From: Sandaracinobacteroides sp964394815
Lineage (GTDB): Bacteria > Pseudomonadota > Alphaproteobacteria > Sphingomonadales > Sphingomonadaceae
Direction of reading: 5' to 3'
Assembly: GCA_964394815.1 (NCBI GenBank)
Contig: CAYMZC010000017.1
Coordinates: forward strand, 1 to 28,120
Length of the DNA: 28,120 bases
Both the position numbers and the translations under genes were made by a program. How positions within the stretch are numbered: position 1 is the first letter of the stretch; the number at the start of each line of letters is the position of its first letter. The notes below the pieces were generated by a model that had not been told where the DNA came from, ran no database searches, and saw only the letters and a program-made list of their open reading frames with translations. Below are positions 15,469 through 24,158 of the stretch, piece after piece.

Positions 15469-15593
15469 TGCGAGCCGGTCCTCTGTTCAGTTTCACTTGT
15501 GGGCCGTGCCTGTGCGCGCCGTCCCGTCTATGCAAGTGCTTTCGTGCCCACGGCTTGCATGCGGGCCTGGCATGCTGTTGGAATGGAGGGGCA
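15469..15593. promoter_or_regulatory. Divergent intergenic region, MFS / ydbH
   Basis: 125 bp serve both divergent operons. An inverted repeat ATGCAAG (15530-15536) / CTTGCAT (15554-15560) with a 17-nt spacer is visible. GGAGGGG just before the ydbH ATG is its RBS. No clear -35/-10 pair stood out. Confidence 0.3.
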
Positions 15594-18500
15594 ATGACGC
15601 CGCCGACCAGCCAGACCCCTCGCCGCCGGCGTCTACGGCTGGCCGCCTATCTTCTGGTGGCAGGCGCCTCTGTGCTGGCCCTGTGGCATGGCCGGCAGCG
15701 CCTTGCCGAACCGGCAATCGACATCTGGCTTGCGGATCAGGCCATCGAGGGGGACTACAGCCTCGAACGGCTGGGACCTGACGTGGTCGAATTCAGGAAT
15801 GTGCGCCTTGGCCCGGCCGACCGCCCCGATTTCGAAGCCAGCCGCGTGCGGATCACCCTTGGCGGACTGCCCTGGAACCCCAAGGCCAAGCATGTTGAAC
15901 TCGATGCGCCGCTGATCCGCGCGACGCTCGATGCCGAAGGGCGGCTGGGCTTTGGCGTGCTCGACCCCTTCATCCCCGAAACCACGGATGATCCGCTGCC
16001 TGACATCGGTGTCCAGATGCGCGACGGCCGTTTCATCCTCGCATCGCCCTGGGGGGATGTGGAGGCGCGCATGTGGGGGGAGGGGCGGCTGCGGAACGGC
16101 TTTGCAGGCGATGCGCGCCTGCTGCCGGCCCGGCTTTCAGCCAATGGCTGCCATCTGCGGCTGGAGCGCGGCACGCTGCACTTCGGCACTGGCGCCGATC
16201 ATGTGCGGCTCCAATTCGACGGTGCGGCAGCGGAGGCCGGCTGTGACGGGCTGGGGGCCAGGGCGCTGGTGCTGTCGCTGGAGGCGCAGGCTGATGCACG
16301 CATGCACCGCTGGAGCGGCAAGGCGCGTGCCGGCGCCGAAGCCGCCGGCCAGCTGGACATGGGCGTGGAGCAGCCCGCCTTTGCACTCAGCTTTTCCGGC
16401 GGGCGCGATGGCCTCAGCGGAACCTGGGACGCGCGTGCCGAAAAAGCCCGCTGGCCAGCGGGCGTTGCCGGAGCCATGGCCGCCAGCGGGACATATGAGG
16501 CAAGGGTCGAAAAGGGCCTTGGCTTCAGCGGTACGCTCGAGGCCACTGGCCTGTCTGTGCGGCAAGGGCTGCTGCCAGCCCTGCCGGCTTCCGCGCCGCC
16601 GCTTGCCACGGCCATGGCGGGCGCGGCGCGGCGAGCTGCTTCCGCCTTTACGGTGGAAGCCCCCTTGTCCGGCACCCTGGGGCAGGAGGGCCTTGCGCTC
16701 CACATGCCCCGGCTGGCCGCACAGTCCCGCAGCGGGGCAAAGGCCTTGTTTGACGGCGGATCGGGGCTGAAGCTGGCCTCGGGCCAGCTGTCGGCTTCGG
16801 GGGGCATCAGCCTGTCGGGCGGTGGTTTCCCGGCCCTCGATGGAAGCCTTGCCGAAGCGCGGTTCGAGACCGGCGCACCGCCCTCGAAAGGGCGCGTCCG
16901 CCTGCAGGTCCGGATACCGCGCTGGAGCCTCGGGGACCGGAAGGGCGGGGCCGACAGCCTTGCCGTGCCGACGGCAGACCTGACCTATGACGCCGGCGCC
17001 ATCAGCGCATCCGGGCGTTTCCTCTATTCCGGCGGCACCGGTCATGGCGCGCGTGTGGAAGGGCTGGACTTCACGGGCGCGGTTGCCGGACGTCCGGGCG
17101 AAGGGCTGGCGGTCACATCCGAATGCGCTCTTTTGTCGGTGGATGCTGTTCGCCATCCAGCTGTGACACTTGGGCCGGCCCGTATCACCGCCTGCCCGGA
17201 CGGGCGCTTTGGCACCGGGCCGGCGGGCCTTTCGGGCGGGCTTGCCGGCACGCTTCGCATCCAGCCTGTCCGCCTGTCAGGCACTTTGCGGCCCAAGGGC
17301 GAGGCGTTCCGCATTGATACGGTGGCCATGAAACTCGTCGCCGGGCGAAACGGCCTGTCCCTTGGCCCGGTTCCCGTGCGTGCCAGCCTTGGGGCGATCA
17401 GCGCGCGCGCCAATGTTTCCGCCAGCCTGCCCCGGAAGCCCGGAAAGAGCCAGCCCCAGGGCCGCTTCAGCGGGCTTTCCCTTTCCGGCGAGGCCCTTCC
17501 AGCCACCGTTCGCGACGCTGCCGGCAAATGGTCGGCGGGTGCTGGCGGGCTCAGCGTCTCGGGTCTTTCAGCAACCCTTCTCGATGGCGCGGCGCCCGCC
17601 CGGTTCAACCCGTTGCTGCTGACTGGCGCTTCCGTGGCGCAGGAAGGCGACAGGCTGACCATCAGCGGCGGGCTTGCCCATCCGCGCGGCAAGGCAGCCC
17701 CGCTGGCGCTGGCCACGCTGCGGGCCGTGCATGATCTGCCATCTGGGCGCGGCAGCGCGCGCATCGATGCCGGTCAGCTCCGCTTCGGGGAGTCCCTTCA
17801 GCCCTATCAGCTGAGCGAGCTGGCGCGCGGCGTGATCGAGAATGTGGAAGGCCTGATCGCCGCCGAGGCCGCGTTCGCGTGGGACGAGACGGGTGCCAGG
17901 GGCACGGGCAGCGCGGCGCTGTCGGACATTTCCTTCGCAACATCTGCCTTCGGGCCGGTATCCGGGGTCAATGGCGCCATCCGTTTCACGGATCTGTTTG
18001 ACCTCGTCTCGGCCCCCGGCCAGGAGATGCGGATGGCCTCGATGAACCCCGGCGTGCTGGTGGAGGACGGGCGCATCCGCTTTTCCCTTCCCGGTGGTGG
18101 CCGGCTGCAGGTGGAGGCAGCCGAATGGCCCTATGCCGGCGGCAGGCTCACCCTCGATCCGCTTCTCGTCGACCCGGATTCGGCGGTCCTTGCCATGACG
18201 CTGAGGGCCAGCGGCCTTGATGCCGGGCTGTTCCTGCAGGGCTTCAACCTGAAGGACATCAACGCGACGGGCACATTCGACGGGGTGCTGCCGCTGCGGT
18301 TCGTCAGCGGGCGGGGCAGCATCGAAGGCGGTGAGCTTTCCGCCCGTGAACCGGGCGGGCTGGTGCAGTATCTGGGTAATGTCGGGGCGGACAGCATGGG
18401 GGCCAGCGGCAAGATGGCCTTCGATGCGCTCAGGAAGCTCCGCTATCGCTCGATGCGGCTCAAATTCGATGGCGACCTCGATGGCGAACTGGTGACGGAA

Positions 18501-18731
18501 ATACTGATCGATGGCCGCAATGAAGCCCCGGTCCAGCCGGGTGGCGGGTTGCAGTCCGGAACCACGGGGCTTCCCTTCCGCTTCAACATCAGTGTGCGCG
18601 CGCCGTTCCGGCATCTGCTCGGCACGGCGGAATCCTTCCACGATGCGCGGGCCATGATACGCGCCTCGGCGGACAGCGGCACGGAACTGGTCGATGAGGA
18701 AGAGGGTGCGAAAGACGTTAAGCCCCGGTAA
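15594..18731 (+). CDS. ydbH: YdbH family AsmA-like intermembrane lipid-transport protein
   Basis: A large envelope protein of 1045 residues. A short basic cytoplasmic N-terminus (RRRRLR) is followed by one membrane anchor (about residues 15-33). A very long beta-rich periplasmic region follows, of the kind that folds into a lipid-carrying groove in AsmA-like proteins. The C-terminal part (GGLVQYLGNVGADSM, FRFNISVRAPFRHLLGT) resembles the conserved YdbH domain. In E. coli, YdbH works redundantly with TamB and YhdP in moving phospholipids to the outer membrane. The start is ATG 15594 after GGAGGGG; the same frame stays open further upstream but without an RBS. It is followed at 51 bp by ynbE and then ydbL, the same order as in enterobacteria. 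That order supports the call more than primary sequence does, since this family diverges fast. Confidence 0.9.
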   Translation: MTPPTSQTPRRRRLRLAAYLLVAGASVLALWHGRQRLAEPAIDIWLADQAIEGDYSLERLGPDVVEFRNVRLGPADRPDFEASRVRITLGGLPWNPKAKHVELDAPLIRATLDAEGRLGFGVLDPFIPETTDDPLPDIGVQMRDGRFILASPWGDVEARMWGEGRLRNGFAGDARLLPARLSANGCHLRLERGTLHFGTGADHVRLQFDGAAAEAGCDGLGARALVLSLEAQADARMHRWSGKARAGAEAAGQLDMGVEQPAFALSFSGGRDGLSGTWDARAEKARWPAGVAGAMAASGTYEARVEKGLGFSGTLEATGLSVRQGLLPALPASAPPLATAMAGAARRAASAFTVEAPLSGTLGQEGLALHMPRLAAQSRSGAKALFDGGSGLKLASGQLSASGGISLSGGGFPALDGSLAEARFETGAPPSKGRVRLQVRIPRWSLGDRKGGADSLAVPTADLTYDAGAISASGRFLYSGGTGHGARVEGLDFTGAVAGRPGEGLAVTSECALLSVDAVRHPAVTLGPARITACPDGRFGTGPAGLSGGLAGTLRIQPVRLSGTLRPKGEAFRIDTVAMKLVAGRNGLSLGPVPVRASLGAISARANVSASLPRKPGKSQPQGRFSGLSLSGEALPATVRDAAGKWSAGAGGLSVSGLSATLLDGAAPARFNPLLLTGASVAQEGDRLTISGGLAHPRGKAAPLALATLRAVHDLPSGRGSARIDAGQLRFGESLQPYQLSELARGVIENVEGLIAAEAAFAWDETGARGTGSAALSDISFATSAFGPVSGVNGAIRFTDLFDLVSAPGQEMRMASMNPGVLVEDGRIRFSLPGGGRLQVEAAEWPYAGGRLTLDPLLVDPDSAVLAMTLRASGLDAGLFLQGFNLKDINATGTFDGVLPLRFVSGRGSIEGGELSAREPGGLVQYLGNVGADSMGASGKMAFDALRKLRYRSMRLKFDGDLDGELVTEILIDGRNEAPVQPGGGLQSGTTGLPFRFNISVRAPFRHLLGTAESFHDARAMIRASADSGTELVDEEEGAKDVKPR

Positions 18732-18782
18732 GGGTGGCAGGTGTAGCAGTCGGAAAACGAGCAAGGATCACGGGACCAGCGG

Positions 18783-18965
18783 ATGGACAGGGTGAAAATC
18801 ATATCGATGCTGGTGCTGCCGGCGATGCTTTCCGGCTGCCTGAAGCTGGAGGCGCCCGACCGCCCGATCGAGATCAACCTCAACGTCAATATCCGGCAGG
18901 AAGTGATCATCCGGCTGGAAAAGGATGTGAAGGACCTGATCAAGACCAACCCCGGCCTGTTCTGA
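18783..18965 (+). CDS. ynbE: YnbE family outer-membrane lipoprotein
   Basis: A 60-residue lipoprotein. The signal peptide ends in the lipobox MLSGC with the lipidated C19. The mature part, about 42 residues, carries the conserved PIEINLNVNI and the acidic/basic helix KDVKDLIKTNPGLF, ending in LF as in E. coli YnbE. In E. coli YnbE associates with the C-terminal end of YdbH and helps complete the bridge to the outer membrane. The gene lies 51 bp after ydbH and 61 bp before ydbL, in one operon. The residue after C19 is Leu, not Asp, which fits outer-membrane sorting. Confidence 0.92.
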   Translation: MDRVKIISMLVLPAMLSGCLKLEAPDRPIEINLNVNIRQEVIIRLEKDVKDLIKTNPGLF

Positions 18966-19026
18966 ACCGTTCCGTTCCGAACCGGCCCGTTACAAATATC
19001 TGCCAGACCCGTTAAAGGAACCGAGG

Positions 19027-19428
19027 ATGATGCGCCTGACCTTCATGAGCGGCACCTTCATGAGCGCCCTTGCCGGCCTGCTTCTGCTGACAGCCGGCCC
19101 GGCCACGGCCCAGGCCGACCCAGTGCTCGAGGCAGCCCGCGCAAGCGGCGATGTCGGCGAACAGGCCGATGGCTATCTTGGCCTGCGCACCGGTGGCGGC
19201 GGCACGCTCAAGGCCCATGTCGACCAGATCAACATCAAGCGGAAGGCCGTTTATACCGACCTTGCCGTGAAGCGCGGCGTGACGGTTGCCGATGTTGCAG
19301 CAGCAACTGCCTGCGAGCTGTTCCAGAACCGGGTCGCGCCCGGTGAATATTACCGGGACGAACGCGGTGTGTGGCACAAGCGGGTGGGCAATGCCCCGGT
19401 GAAGCTTCCGCCCTATTGCGGGCAATAG
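19027..19428 (+). CDS. ydbL: YdbL family periplasmic protein (DUF1318)
   Basis: A 133-residue secreted protein. A signal peptide of about 28 residues ends near PATAQA. The mature domain has the YdbL pattern: EAARASGDVGEQADGYLGL, then INIKRKAVYTDLA, and the terminal APGEYYRDERGVWHKR. In E. coli YdbL acts with YdbH and YnbE and is thought to modulate assembly of the bridge. Here the C-terminus is extended by about 12 residues (NAPVKLPPYCGQ) relative to E. coli. Two cysteines, one in ATACELF and one near the end, could form a disulfide. ATG 19027 is followed at once by a second ATG; AAAGGA lies about eight bases upstream. Last gene of the operon. Confidence 0.9.
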   Translation: MMRLTFMSGTFMSALAGLLLLTAGPATAQADPVLEAARASGDVGEQADGYLGLRTGGGGTLKAHVDQINIKRKAVYTDLAVKRGVTVADVAAATACELFQNRVAPGEYYRDERGVWHKRVGNAPVKLPPYCGQ

Positions 19429-19451
19429 GGCGGCGCTCACGGTCTTACCGG

Positions 19452-19472
19452 GCGGGCCTTGCTCAGGCCCGC
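19452..19472. terminator. Bidirectional hairpin between ydbL and the thiolase gene
   Basis: GCGGGCC (19452-19458) pairs with GGCCCGC (19466-19472) around a 7-nt loop. The loop contains the thiolase stop codon, so the hairpin overlaps the end of that gene. No long T run is present. Confidence 0.6.
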
Positions 19473-20689
19473 TCGAACACGGCGGCAATGCCCTGGCCGC
19501 CGCCGATGCACATGGTCTCGAGGCCGTAGCGGCCGCCACGGCGCACCAGTTCGCGGGTCAGGTTGGCGAGGATGCGGCCGCCCGTCGCCCCGATGGGGTG
19601 GCCAAGCGAAATGCCCGAGCCATTGACGTTCAGGATATCGTGGCGGCTATCGTCGCTGCTCCATCCCCAGCCCTTCAGGCAGGCCAGAACCTGCGGCGCA
19701 AAGGCCTCGTTCAGTTCCACAAGGTCGATATCGGACCAGCCAAGCCCGGTGCGGGCGAACAGCCGCTCGACAGCCGGAACCGGGCCGATTCCCATGCGCG
19801 CCGGGTCGCAGCCGGCGGCCGCCCAACTGTGGAACCATGCGATCGGCTCAAGGCCCAGTTCCTCCAGCTTGTCCTCCGCCACGACGAGGCAGGCAGCCCC
19901 TGCATCATTCTGCTGGCTGGCGTTGCCGGCCGTGACGACGGCGCCGGCTATGGTCTTTGCCTCGATGGCGCGCAGCTTGCCCAGTGTCTCCATGCTGGCG
20001 TCGGGGCGATAGCCTTCGTCATGGTCGAAGAGGATGGGGTCGCCCTTGCGCTGCGGAACCGGCACGGGGACGAGTTCGTCTGCGAACAGGCCCTGTTTCC
20101 AGGCGGCCGTCGCCCGCTGATGCGAGCGCACGGCATAGGCATCGGCATCCTCGCGGCTGATGCCATAATCACGGGCAAGATTTTCTGCCGTCTCGATCAT
20201 GCCGGTGATGACGCCAAAGCGCTCGACCGGCTGCGACATGACCCGGCCGCGCGTCAGCCGGTCATGGAGCGTGAGATTGCCCGAGCGCACGCCGCGGCGC
20301 ACTTCAGTCGTGTAATGCTCGACGTTCGACATGCTTTCGACGCCGCCCGCCACCACCACATCGGACATGCCCGTCTGCACCATCATCGCCGCGTTGACGA
20401 TTGCCTGCAGGCCCGAACCGCAGCGGCGGTCGAGCTGGTAGCCCGGCACCTCGATCGGCAGGCCGGCCGCAAGCCAGGCCCAGTGGGCGATGCAGGGTGC
20501 CTCGCCATTGCCATAGCCCTGGGCGAAGATCACATCGTCCACGCGGGCGGGGTCGATCTTCGTGCGCTCCATCAGGGCCTTCAGGATCACGGCGCCAAGC
20601 TGCCCGGCATCCAGCCCGGCAAGGCTGCCGCCGAACTTGCCGACGGCGGTGCGGATGGGGGCAACGATGGCGGCGCGGCGAAGGCTCAT
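19463..20689 (-). CDS. Acetyl-CoA acyltransferase (thiolase)
   Basis: A 408-residue thiolase that cleaves 3-ketoacyl-CoA (degradative) or condenses acetyl-CoA units. The catalytic set is complete: nucleophile C90 in DRRCGSGLQA, H364 in SLGHPIGATG, and C394 in ETMCIGGGQG. AGGVESMSN and the ELNEAFAPQ loop with its Asn are present. The common NASxxNDGA motif reads NASQQNDAGAA, a mild variation. A length above 400 and the loop composition fit a broad-range or branched/aromatic degradative thiolase rather than a strict biosynthetic one, but this is weak evidence. The start is ATG 20689, with AAGGA about eleven bases upstream. It lies downstream of the alcohol dehydrogenase on the same strand, after a hairpin. 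Confidence 0.92.
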   Translation of the reverse strand: MSLRRAAIVAPIRTAVGKFGGSLAGLDAGQLGAVILKALMERTKIDPARVDDVIFAQGYGNGEAPCIAHWAWLAAGLPIEVPGYQLDRRCGSGLQAIVNAAMMVQTGMSDVVVAGGVESMSNVEHYTTEVRRGVRSGNLTLHDRLTRGRVMSQPVERFGVITGMIETAENLARDYGISREDADAYAVRSHQRATAAWKQGLFADELVPVPVPQRKGDPILFDHDEGYRPDASMETLGKLRAIEAKTIAGAVVTAGNASQQNDAGAACLVVAEDKLEELGLEPIAWFHSWAAAGCDPARMGIGPVPAVERLFARTGLGWSDIDLVELNEAFAPQVLACLKGWGWSSDDSRHDILNVNGSGISLGHPIGATGGRILANLTRELVRRGGRYGLETMCIGGGQGIAAVFERA

Positions 20690-20724
20690 GGGCGGTCTAT
20701 CCTTGAAGATGCATGAAACAGGCT

Positions 20725-20754
20725 GCCCTGCTGGCCCATGGAGGCCGGCAGGGC
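20725..20754 (-). terminator. Hairpin between the alcohol dehydrogenase and thiolase genes
   Basis: GCCCTGC(T)GGCC at 20725-20736 pairs with GGCC(G)GCAGGGC at 20743-20754 around a 6-nt loop. It lies in the 106-bp gap between two minus-strand genes. In the minus-strand RNA it has one internal mismatch. It may terminate the dehydrogenase transcript, leaving the thiolase with its own promoter. Confidence 0.45.
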
Positions 20755-20795
20755 AAGGCCCAAAGCGTCTGTCCGGGTTCTCCCCGGGCAGCGGA

Positions 20796-21824
20796 TCAGG
20801 GCTTCAGAACGGCGCGGCCCCTGATCCGCCCCTCGCGCAGGCGCTGATAGACATCGACCGCCTGGTCGAGGGGAAAAGCCTCGACCGTGGCACTGATGCG
20901 GCCATTGGCGGCCAGCGCGATCACTTCCATCAGCTCCTTGCGGGAGCCCCAGTAGGGAATGGAGACATCGGTGCCATAAGGTGGCGTGTTGGCCGCATAG
21001 TGCAGCGTGCCGCCCGCCAGTCCGACAACGGCGATCCGGCTGCCACGGCCCACCACCTGCGTGCAGAGATCGATGGTGGATTGTGCGCCCACGAAATCGA
21101 GCGCCACCGTGATGCCGCGCGGGCCGGCAAGGTCGCGGACATGGTCGGCCGCCTGGTTGGAGCCGCTGTTGAAGACATGATCCGCCCCGAGTTCGCGCGC
21201 ATGTTCAAGCTTCGTTTCGTCGATGTCGCCCGCGATGATGCGCGCGGATGTCATCGCCTTCAGGATCTGGACCGCCATGTGCCCCAGCCCGCCGATCCCG
21301 AGGACCAGCACGGTTGCTTCGGGTGTCAGCAGCGGCAGGGCGGCCTTGATCGCGTGATAGGGGGTGAGGGCGGCGTCGCTGAGCGGGGCGGCCTTCACCG
21401 GATCGAGCGTCCCCAGCGGCACGAGCAGGCGCGGGGAGGGCACGATCATGTAATCGGCCATGCCGCCATCAGACCCGAGGCCGCCGCCAAAGGTGGGGAT
21501 GCTCGCGTGATTTTCGCAATAATTTTCAGCCGAGGTCTGGCAGTGGTGGCAGCTGCCGCAGCCCCATGGGCCATAGACGGCGACCGGGTCGCCTTCCTTC
21601 CAGCCCGTCACCCCGGCGCCGAGCGCCGAGATCCAGCCGGCATTCTCGTGGCCCAGGGTGAAGGGGCCGGGCATGCCGATGCCATGGTCGAGGACGTGGA
21701 GGTCGGAATGGCAGACACCGGCGCCACCGATCTTCACCAGGATCTGGCCGGGGCCGGGCACGGGCGTGGGAATGTCCACCACTTCGGGCGGGCGGCCGGT
21801 TTCGATGTAGCGAACGGCTTTCAT
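20796..21824 (-). CDS. Zinc-dependent medium-chain alcohol dehydrogenase, ADH-A-like
   Basis: A 342-residue medium-chain dehydrogenase. Catalytic zinc ligands C38 (GVCHSD), H59 (LGHE) and D150 (PLSDAALTPYH) are present. Structural zinc cysteines are C89, C92, C95 and C103 (GCGSCHHCQ...YC). The NAD(P) fold carries GIGGLGHMAVQ (176-186). AVYGPWGCG, LTPYHAI, DFVGAQSTID and PYWGSRKELMEV closely resemble Rhodococcus ADH-A as I remember it, an NAD-dependent secondary-alcohol dehydrogenase with broad ketone range. I chose ATG 21824 (MKAVRY), with GGGAG about eight bases upstream; the longer frame from 21845 would place the start upstream of the RBS. It is divergent from the ABC-F gene. Confidence 0.92.
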   Translation of the reverse strand: MKAVRYIETGRPPEVVDIPTPVPGPGQILVKIGGAGVCHSDLHVLDHGIGMPGPFTLGHENAGWISALGAGVTGWKEGDPVAVYGPWGCGSCHHCQTSAENYCENHASIPTFGGGLGSDGGMADYMIVPSPRLLVPLGTLDPVKAAPLSDAALTPYHAIKAALPLLTPEATVLVLGIGGLGHMAVQILKAMTSARIIAGDIDETKLEHARELGADHVFNSGSNQAADHVRDLAGPRGITVALDFVGAQSTIDLCTQVVGRGSRIAVVGLAGGTLHYAANTPPYGTDVSIPYWGSRKELMEVIALAANGRISATVEAFPLDQAVDVYQRLREGRIRGRAVLKP

Positions 21825-22004
21825 TTTCTGTCTCCCTTTCCTCATTCATCCCGAGGCTGCCGATCAGCCGGGCGCGCCATGCAGGGTGCCTTGCAGGGCG
21901 CCATGCTTTCACGAACGGAGTGCCGGCGCCACCCCCATGTTTGTTCCAGATGTTTGCTCCAGCAGCCCTTGCCGTGGCCGATGTCCCGTGTCTAAGCGGC
22001 CGCC
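21825..22004. promoter_or_regulatory. Divergent intergenic region, alcohol dehydrogenase / ABC-F
   Basis: 180 bp. It holds a tandem pair of 13-nt near-identical units, ATGTTTGTTCCAG (21937-21949) and ATGTTTGCTCCAG (21950-21962), about 40 bp before the ABC-F start. Related segments containing GCGCCATGC or GCGCGCCATGC recur near 21874-21905. No clear -10/-35 pair was recognised. The ABC-F start has no strong Shine-Dalgarno match, only purine-poor sequence (GCGGCCGCC). Confidence 0.35.
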
Positions 22005-23900
22005 ATGCTCACGCTTGCCGACATAACCGTACGCCTTGGCGGGCGGCCCATCCTCGATGGCGCCACGGCCAGCCTGCCAACGCGCGGCCGCATCGGGCTT
22101 GTGGGCCGGAACGGGGCCGGCAAATCCACACTGGTGAAGCTGGTGTCAGGCCTGATCGAGCCGGATGGCGGCAGCCTGGACATGCCGCGCGGCTGCCGCA
22201 TCGGCCACATTGCGCAGGAAGCGCCATCGGGCAAGGCGACGCCGTTCGAGACGGTGCTGGCCGCCGACACGGAGCGCGCCGCCCTGATGGCGGAAAGCGA
22301 AACCTGCGAGGACCCTTCGCGCATTGCCGAAATCCATGAGCGGCTGCTTGCCATCGAGGCCCATTCCGCGCCGGCCCGTGCAGCGCGCATCCTGGTGGGG
22401 CTTGGCTTCGATGAAGAGGCCCAGCACCGGGCGCTAGACAGTTTCTCGGGCGGATGGCGCATGCGCGTGGCGCTCGCCGCGCTGCTGTTTTCCAGCCCCG
22501 ATCTCCTGCTGCTCGACGAGCCTTCGAACCATCTGGATCTTGAAGCGGTGCTGTGGCTGGAGGATTTCCTCAAATCCTGCCCGGCGACCATCCTGCTCGT
22601 AAGCCACGAGCGGGATTTCCTGAACAATGTGGTGGATCACATCCTGCATCTTTCGGATGGCAGGCTCACCCTCTATCCCGGCGGCTATGATGCCTTCGAG
22701 CGCCAGCGGGCCGAGCGGCAGGCGCAGCTGGCCGCCGCCAGCGCGAAGCAGCAGGCCGAGCGGCAGAAGCTGCAGGATTATATCGCCCGCAATTCGGCGC
22801 GCGCGTCGACCGCGCGGCAGGCCCAGGCCCGCGCCAAGGCGCTGGCCCGCATGCAGCCCATAGCCGAACTGGTGGACGACCCTTCGCTCAGCTTCGATTT
22901 CCCGGACCCGGAAGCGCTGAAGCCGCCGATCATTTCACTGGATGGCGTGGCGGTGGGCTATGGGGCCGAGCCGGTGCTGAAGAACCTGTCCCTCAACATC
23001 GACCCGGAGGACCGGATCGCGCTGCTGGGCCGCAACGGCAATGGCAAGACCACGCTCGCCCGGCTTCTGGCCGGGCAATTGCAGCCGATGGTGGGGCAGG
23101 TCACGGCTTCCGGCCGTCTGAAGGTCGGTTATTTCACCCAGTATCAGGTCGAGGAACTGGACCGCGCCGACACGCCGCTCATGCACATGAGCCGGCTGAT
23201 GCCCGGCAAGACGCCTGCTGCCGTGCGCGCCCAGCTTGGCCGCTTCGGCTTTTCCGGCACGAAGGCGACAACGGAAGTCGGCCATCTGTCGGGCGGGGAA
23301 AGGGCGCGGCTGGCGCTTGCGCTCATCACCCGGGACGCGCCCCATCTGCTGGTACTGGACGAGCCGACCAACCACCTCGACGTCGATGCGCGCGAGGCGC
23401 TGGTGCAGGCGCTCAATGGCTATGCAGGTGCCGTGGTGATCGTAAGCCATGATCGCCACATGCTGGAAATGACAGCCGACAGGCTGGTGCTGGTGGATGG
23501 CGGCACGGCCCGCGAATTCGATGGCAGCATCGAGGATTACATCGCGTTCGTGCTGTCACGCGATCCGGCCGGCGGGCGCAATGGCGGCGCCAGGGACCAG
23601 CCCGCCAACCGCAAGGCGCAGCGCAAGGCCGCCGCCGACACGCGCGAACGCCAGAAGGACCTTCGCAAGGCCGTGCGCATGGCAGAGGCCGAGATCGAGC
23701 GGCTCACGGCAGCACTTGCAGCACTGGACCGGACACTCGCCGGCCCACAGGCCGCCGCGCCAGCCGGGCAGGGCCATAGTCAGAATCAGAGTGGGGGCAT
23801 GGTGGAGCTGCTGAAGCGCCGCGCCGGTCTCGAGGCCGAAATCCTTGCCGCCGAGGGACGCTGGCTGGACGCCAGCACTGCTCTCGAGGAGGCTGATTGA
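22005..23900 (+). CDS. ABC-F family ATP-binding protein (Uup/YheS-like)
   Basis: A 631-residue soluble protein with two ABC ATPase domains and no membrane segments, as in ABC-F factors that act on the ribosome. Domain 1 has Walker A GRNGAGKST (34-42), signature SFSGGW (146-151) and Walker B LLLLDEPSNHLD with E172. Domain 2 has Walker A GRNGNGKTT (342-350), signature HLSGGE (427-432) and LLVLDEPTNHLD with E453. Between them lies a charged coiled-coil linker, about 230-300. The C-terminal 90 residues (about 540-630) are Lys/Arg/Glu/Ala-rich and look like the coiled-coil CTD of Uup/YheS types. The role is probably translation or ribosome maintenance, not transport. It could instead be an antibiotic-resistance ABC-F, but no neighbour suggests that. 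Confidence 0.92.
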   Translation: MLTLADITVRLGGRPILDGATASLPTRGRIGLVGRNGAGKSTLVKLVSGLIEPDGGSLDMPRGCRIGHIAQEAPSGKATPFETVLAADTERAALMAESETCEDPSRIAEIHERLLAIEAHSAPARAARILVGLGFDEEAQHRALDSFSGGWRMRVALAALLFSSPDLLLLDEPSNHLDLEAVLWLEDFLKSCPATILLVSHERDFLNNVVDHILHLSDGRLTLYPGGYDAFERQRAERQAQLAAASAKQQAERQKLQDYIARNSARASTARQAQARAKALARMQPIAELVDDPSLSFDFPDPEALKPPIISLDGVAVGYGAEPVLKNLSLNIDPEDRIALLGRNGNGKTTLARLLAGQLQPMVGQVTASGRLKVGYFTQYQVEELDRADTPLMHMSRLMPGKTPAAVRAQLGRFGFSGTKATTEVGHLSGGERARLALALITRDAPHLLVLDEPTNHLDVDAREALVQALNGYAGAVVIVSHDRHMLEMTADRLVLVDGGTAREFDGSIEDYIAFVLSRDPAGGRNGGARDQPANRKAQRKAAADTRERQKDLRKAVRMAEAEIERLTAALAALDRTLAGPQAAAPAGQGHSQNQSGGMVELLKRRAGLEAEILAAEGRWLDASTALEEAD

Positions 23901-23945
23901 GACGGCCACCGGTTGCGCGAGCCGGGAGCGCCAAGTTGTTTCGCT

Positions 23946-23982
23946 ATTGCAGCAAAAGAATGCGGGCCTTTTCGCCTGCAAT
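23946..23982 (+). terminator. Possible terminator of the ABC-F gene
   Basis: ATTGCAG (23946-23952) pairs with CTGCAAT (23976-23982), and inside it AAAAG (23954-23958) pairs with CTTTT (23968-23972). It lies about 45 bases after the stop codon. There is no strong T tract behind it, so confidence is limited. Confidence 0.4.
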
Positions 23983-24007
23983 GTTGTAAGGGTCGCAAAC
24001 CTGCCGC

Positions 24008-24158
24008 CATCCCGGGATGAAGCGGCTGCGGCGAATCGGGCTTGCCGCGGGCTTTCTGGCCTTGCCTGCTCAGGTTTTGCCAGTGCGGCATTGCTCATGC
24101 CAGACCGCACCGTTCCGTCCCGAAGCCGCCGGCGATTATACTTGGCCGGCGTATATTT
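24008..24158 (+). promoter_or_regulatory. Upstream region of the DEAD-box helicase gene
   Basis: This is part of a 269-bp intergenic gap (23901-24169). It holds a perfect 12-bp palindrome CATCCCGGGATG at 24008-24019. There is also a direct repeat GCCGGCG at 24128-24134 and 24145-24151, each copy followed by an AT-rich step (ATTATA, TATATT). TATACT at 24137-24142 is a good -10 candidate, but its -35 (TTCCGT at 24113-24118, 18-bp spacing) is weak. Confidence 0.4.

Noticed and set aside
21937..22023. Leader peptide ORF before ABC-F (29 codons from ATG 21937)
   Set aside because: It overlaps the ABC-F start out of frame, lacks a good RBS, and its Cys/Pro/Arg-rich product shows no known attenuation pattern.
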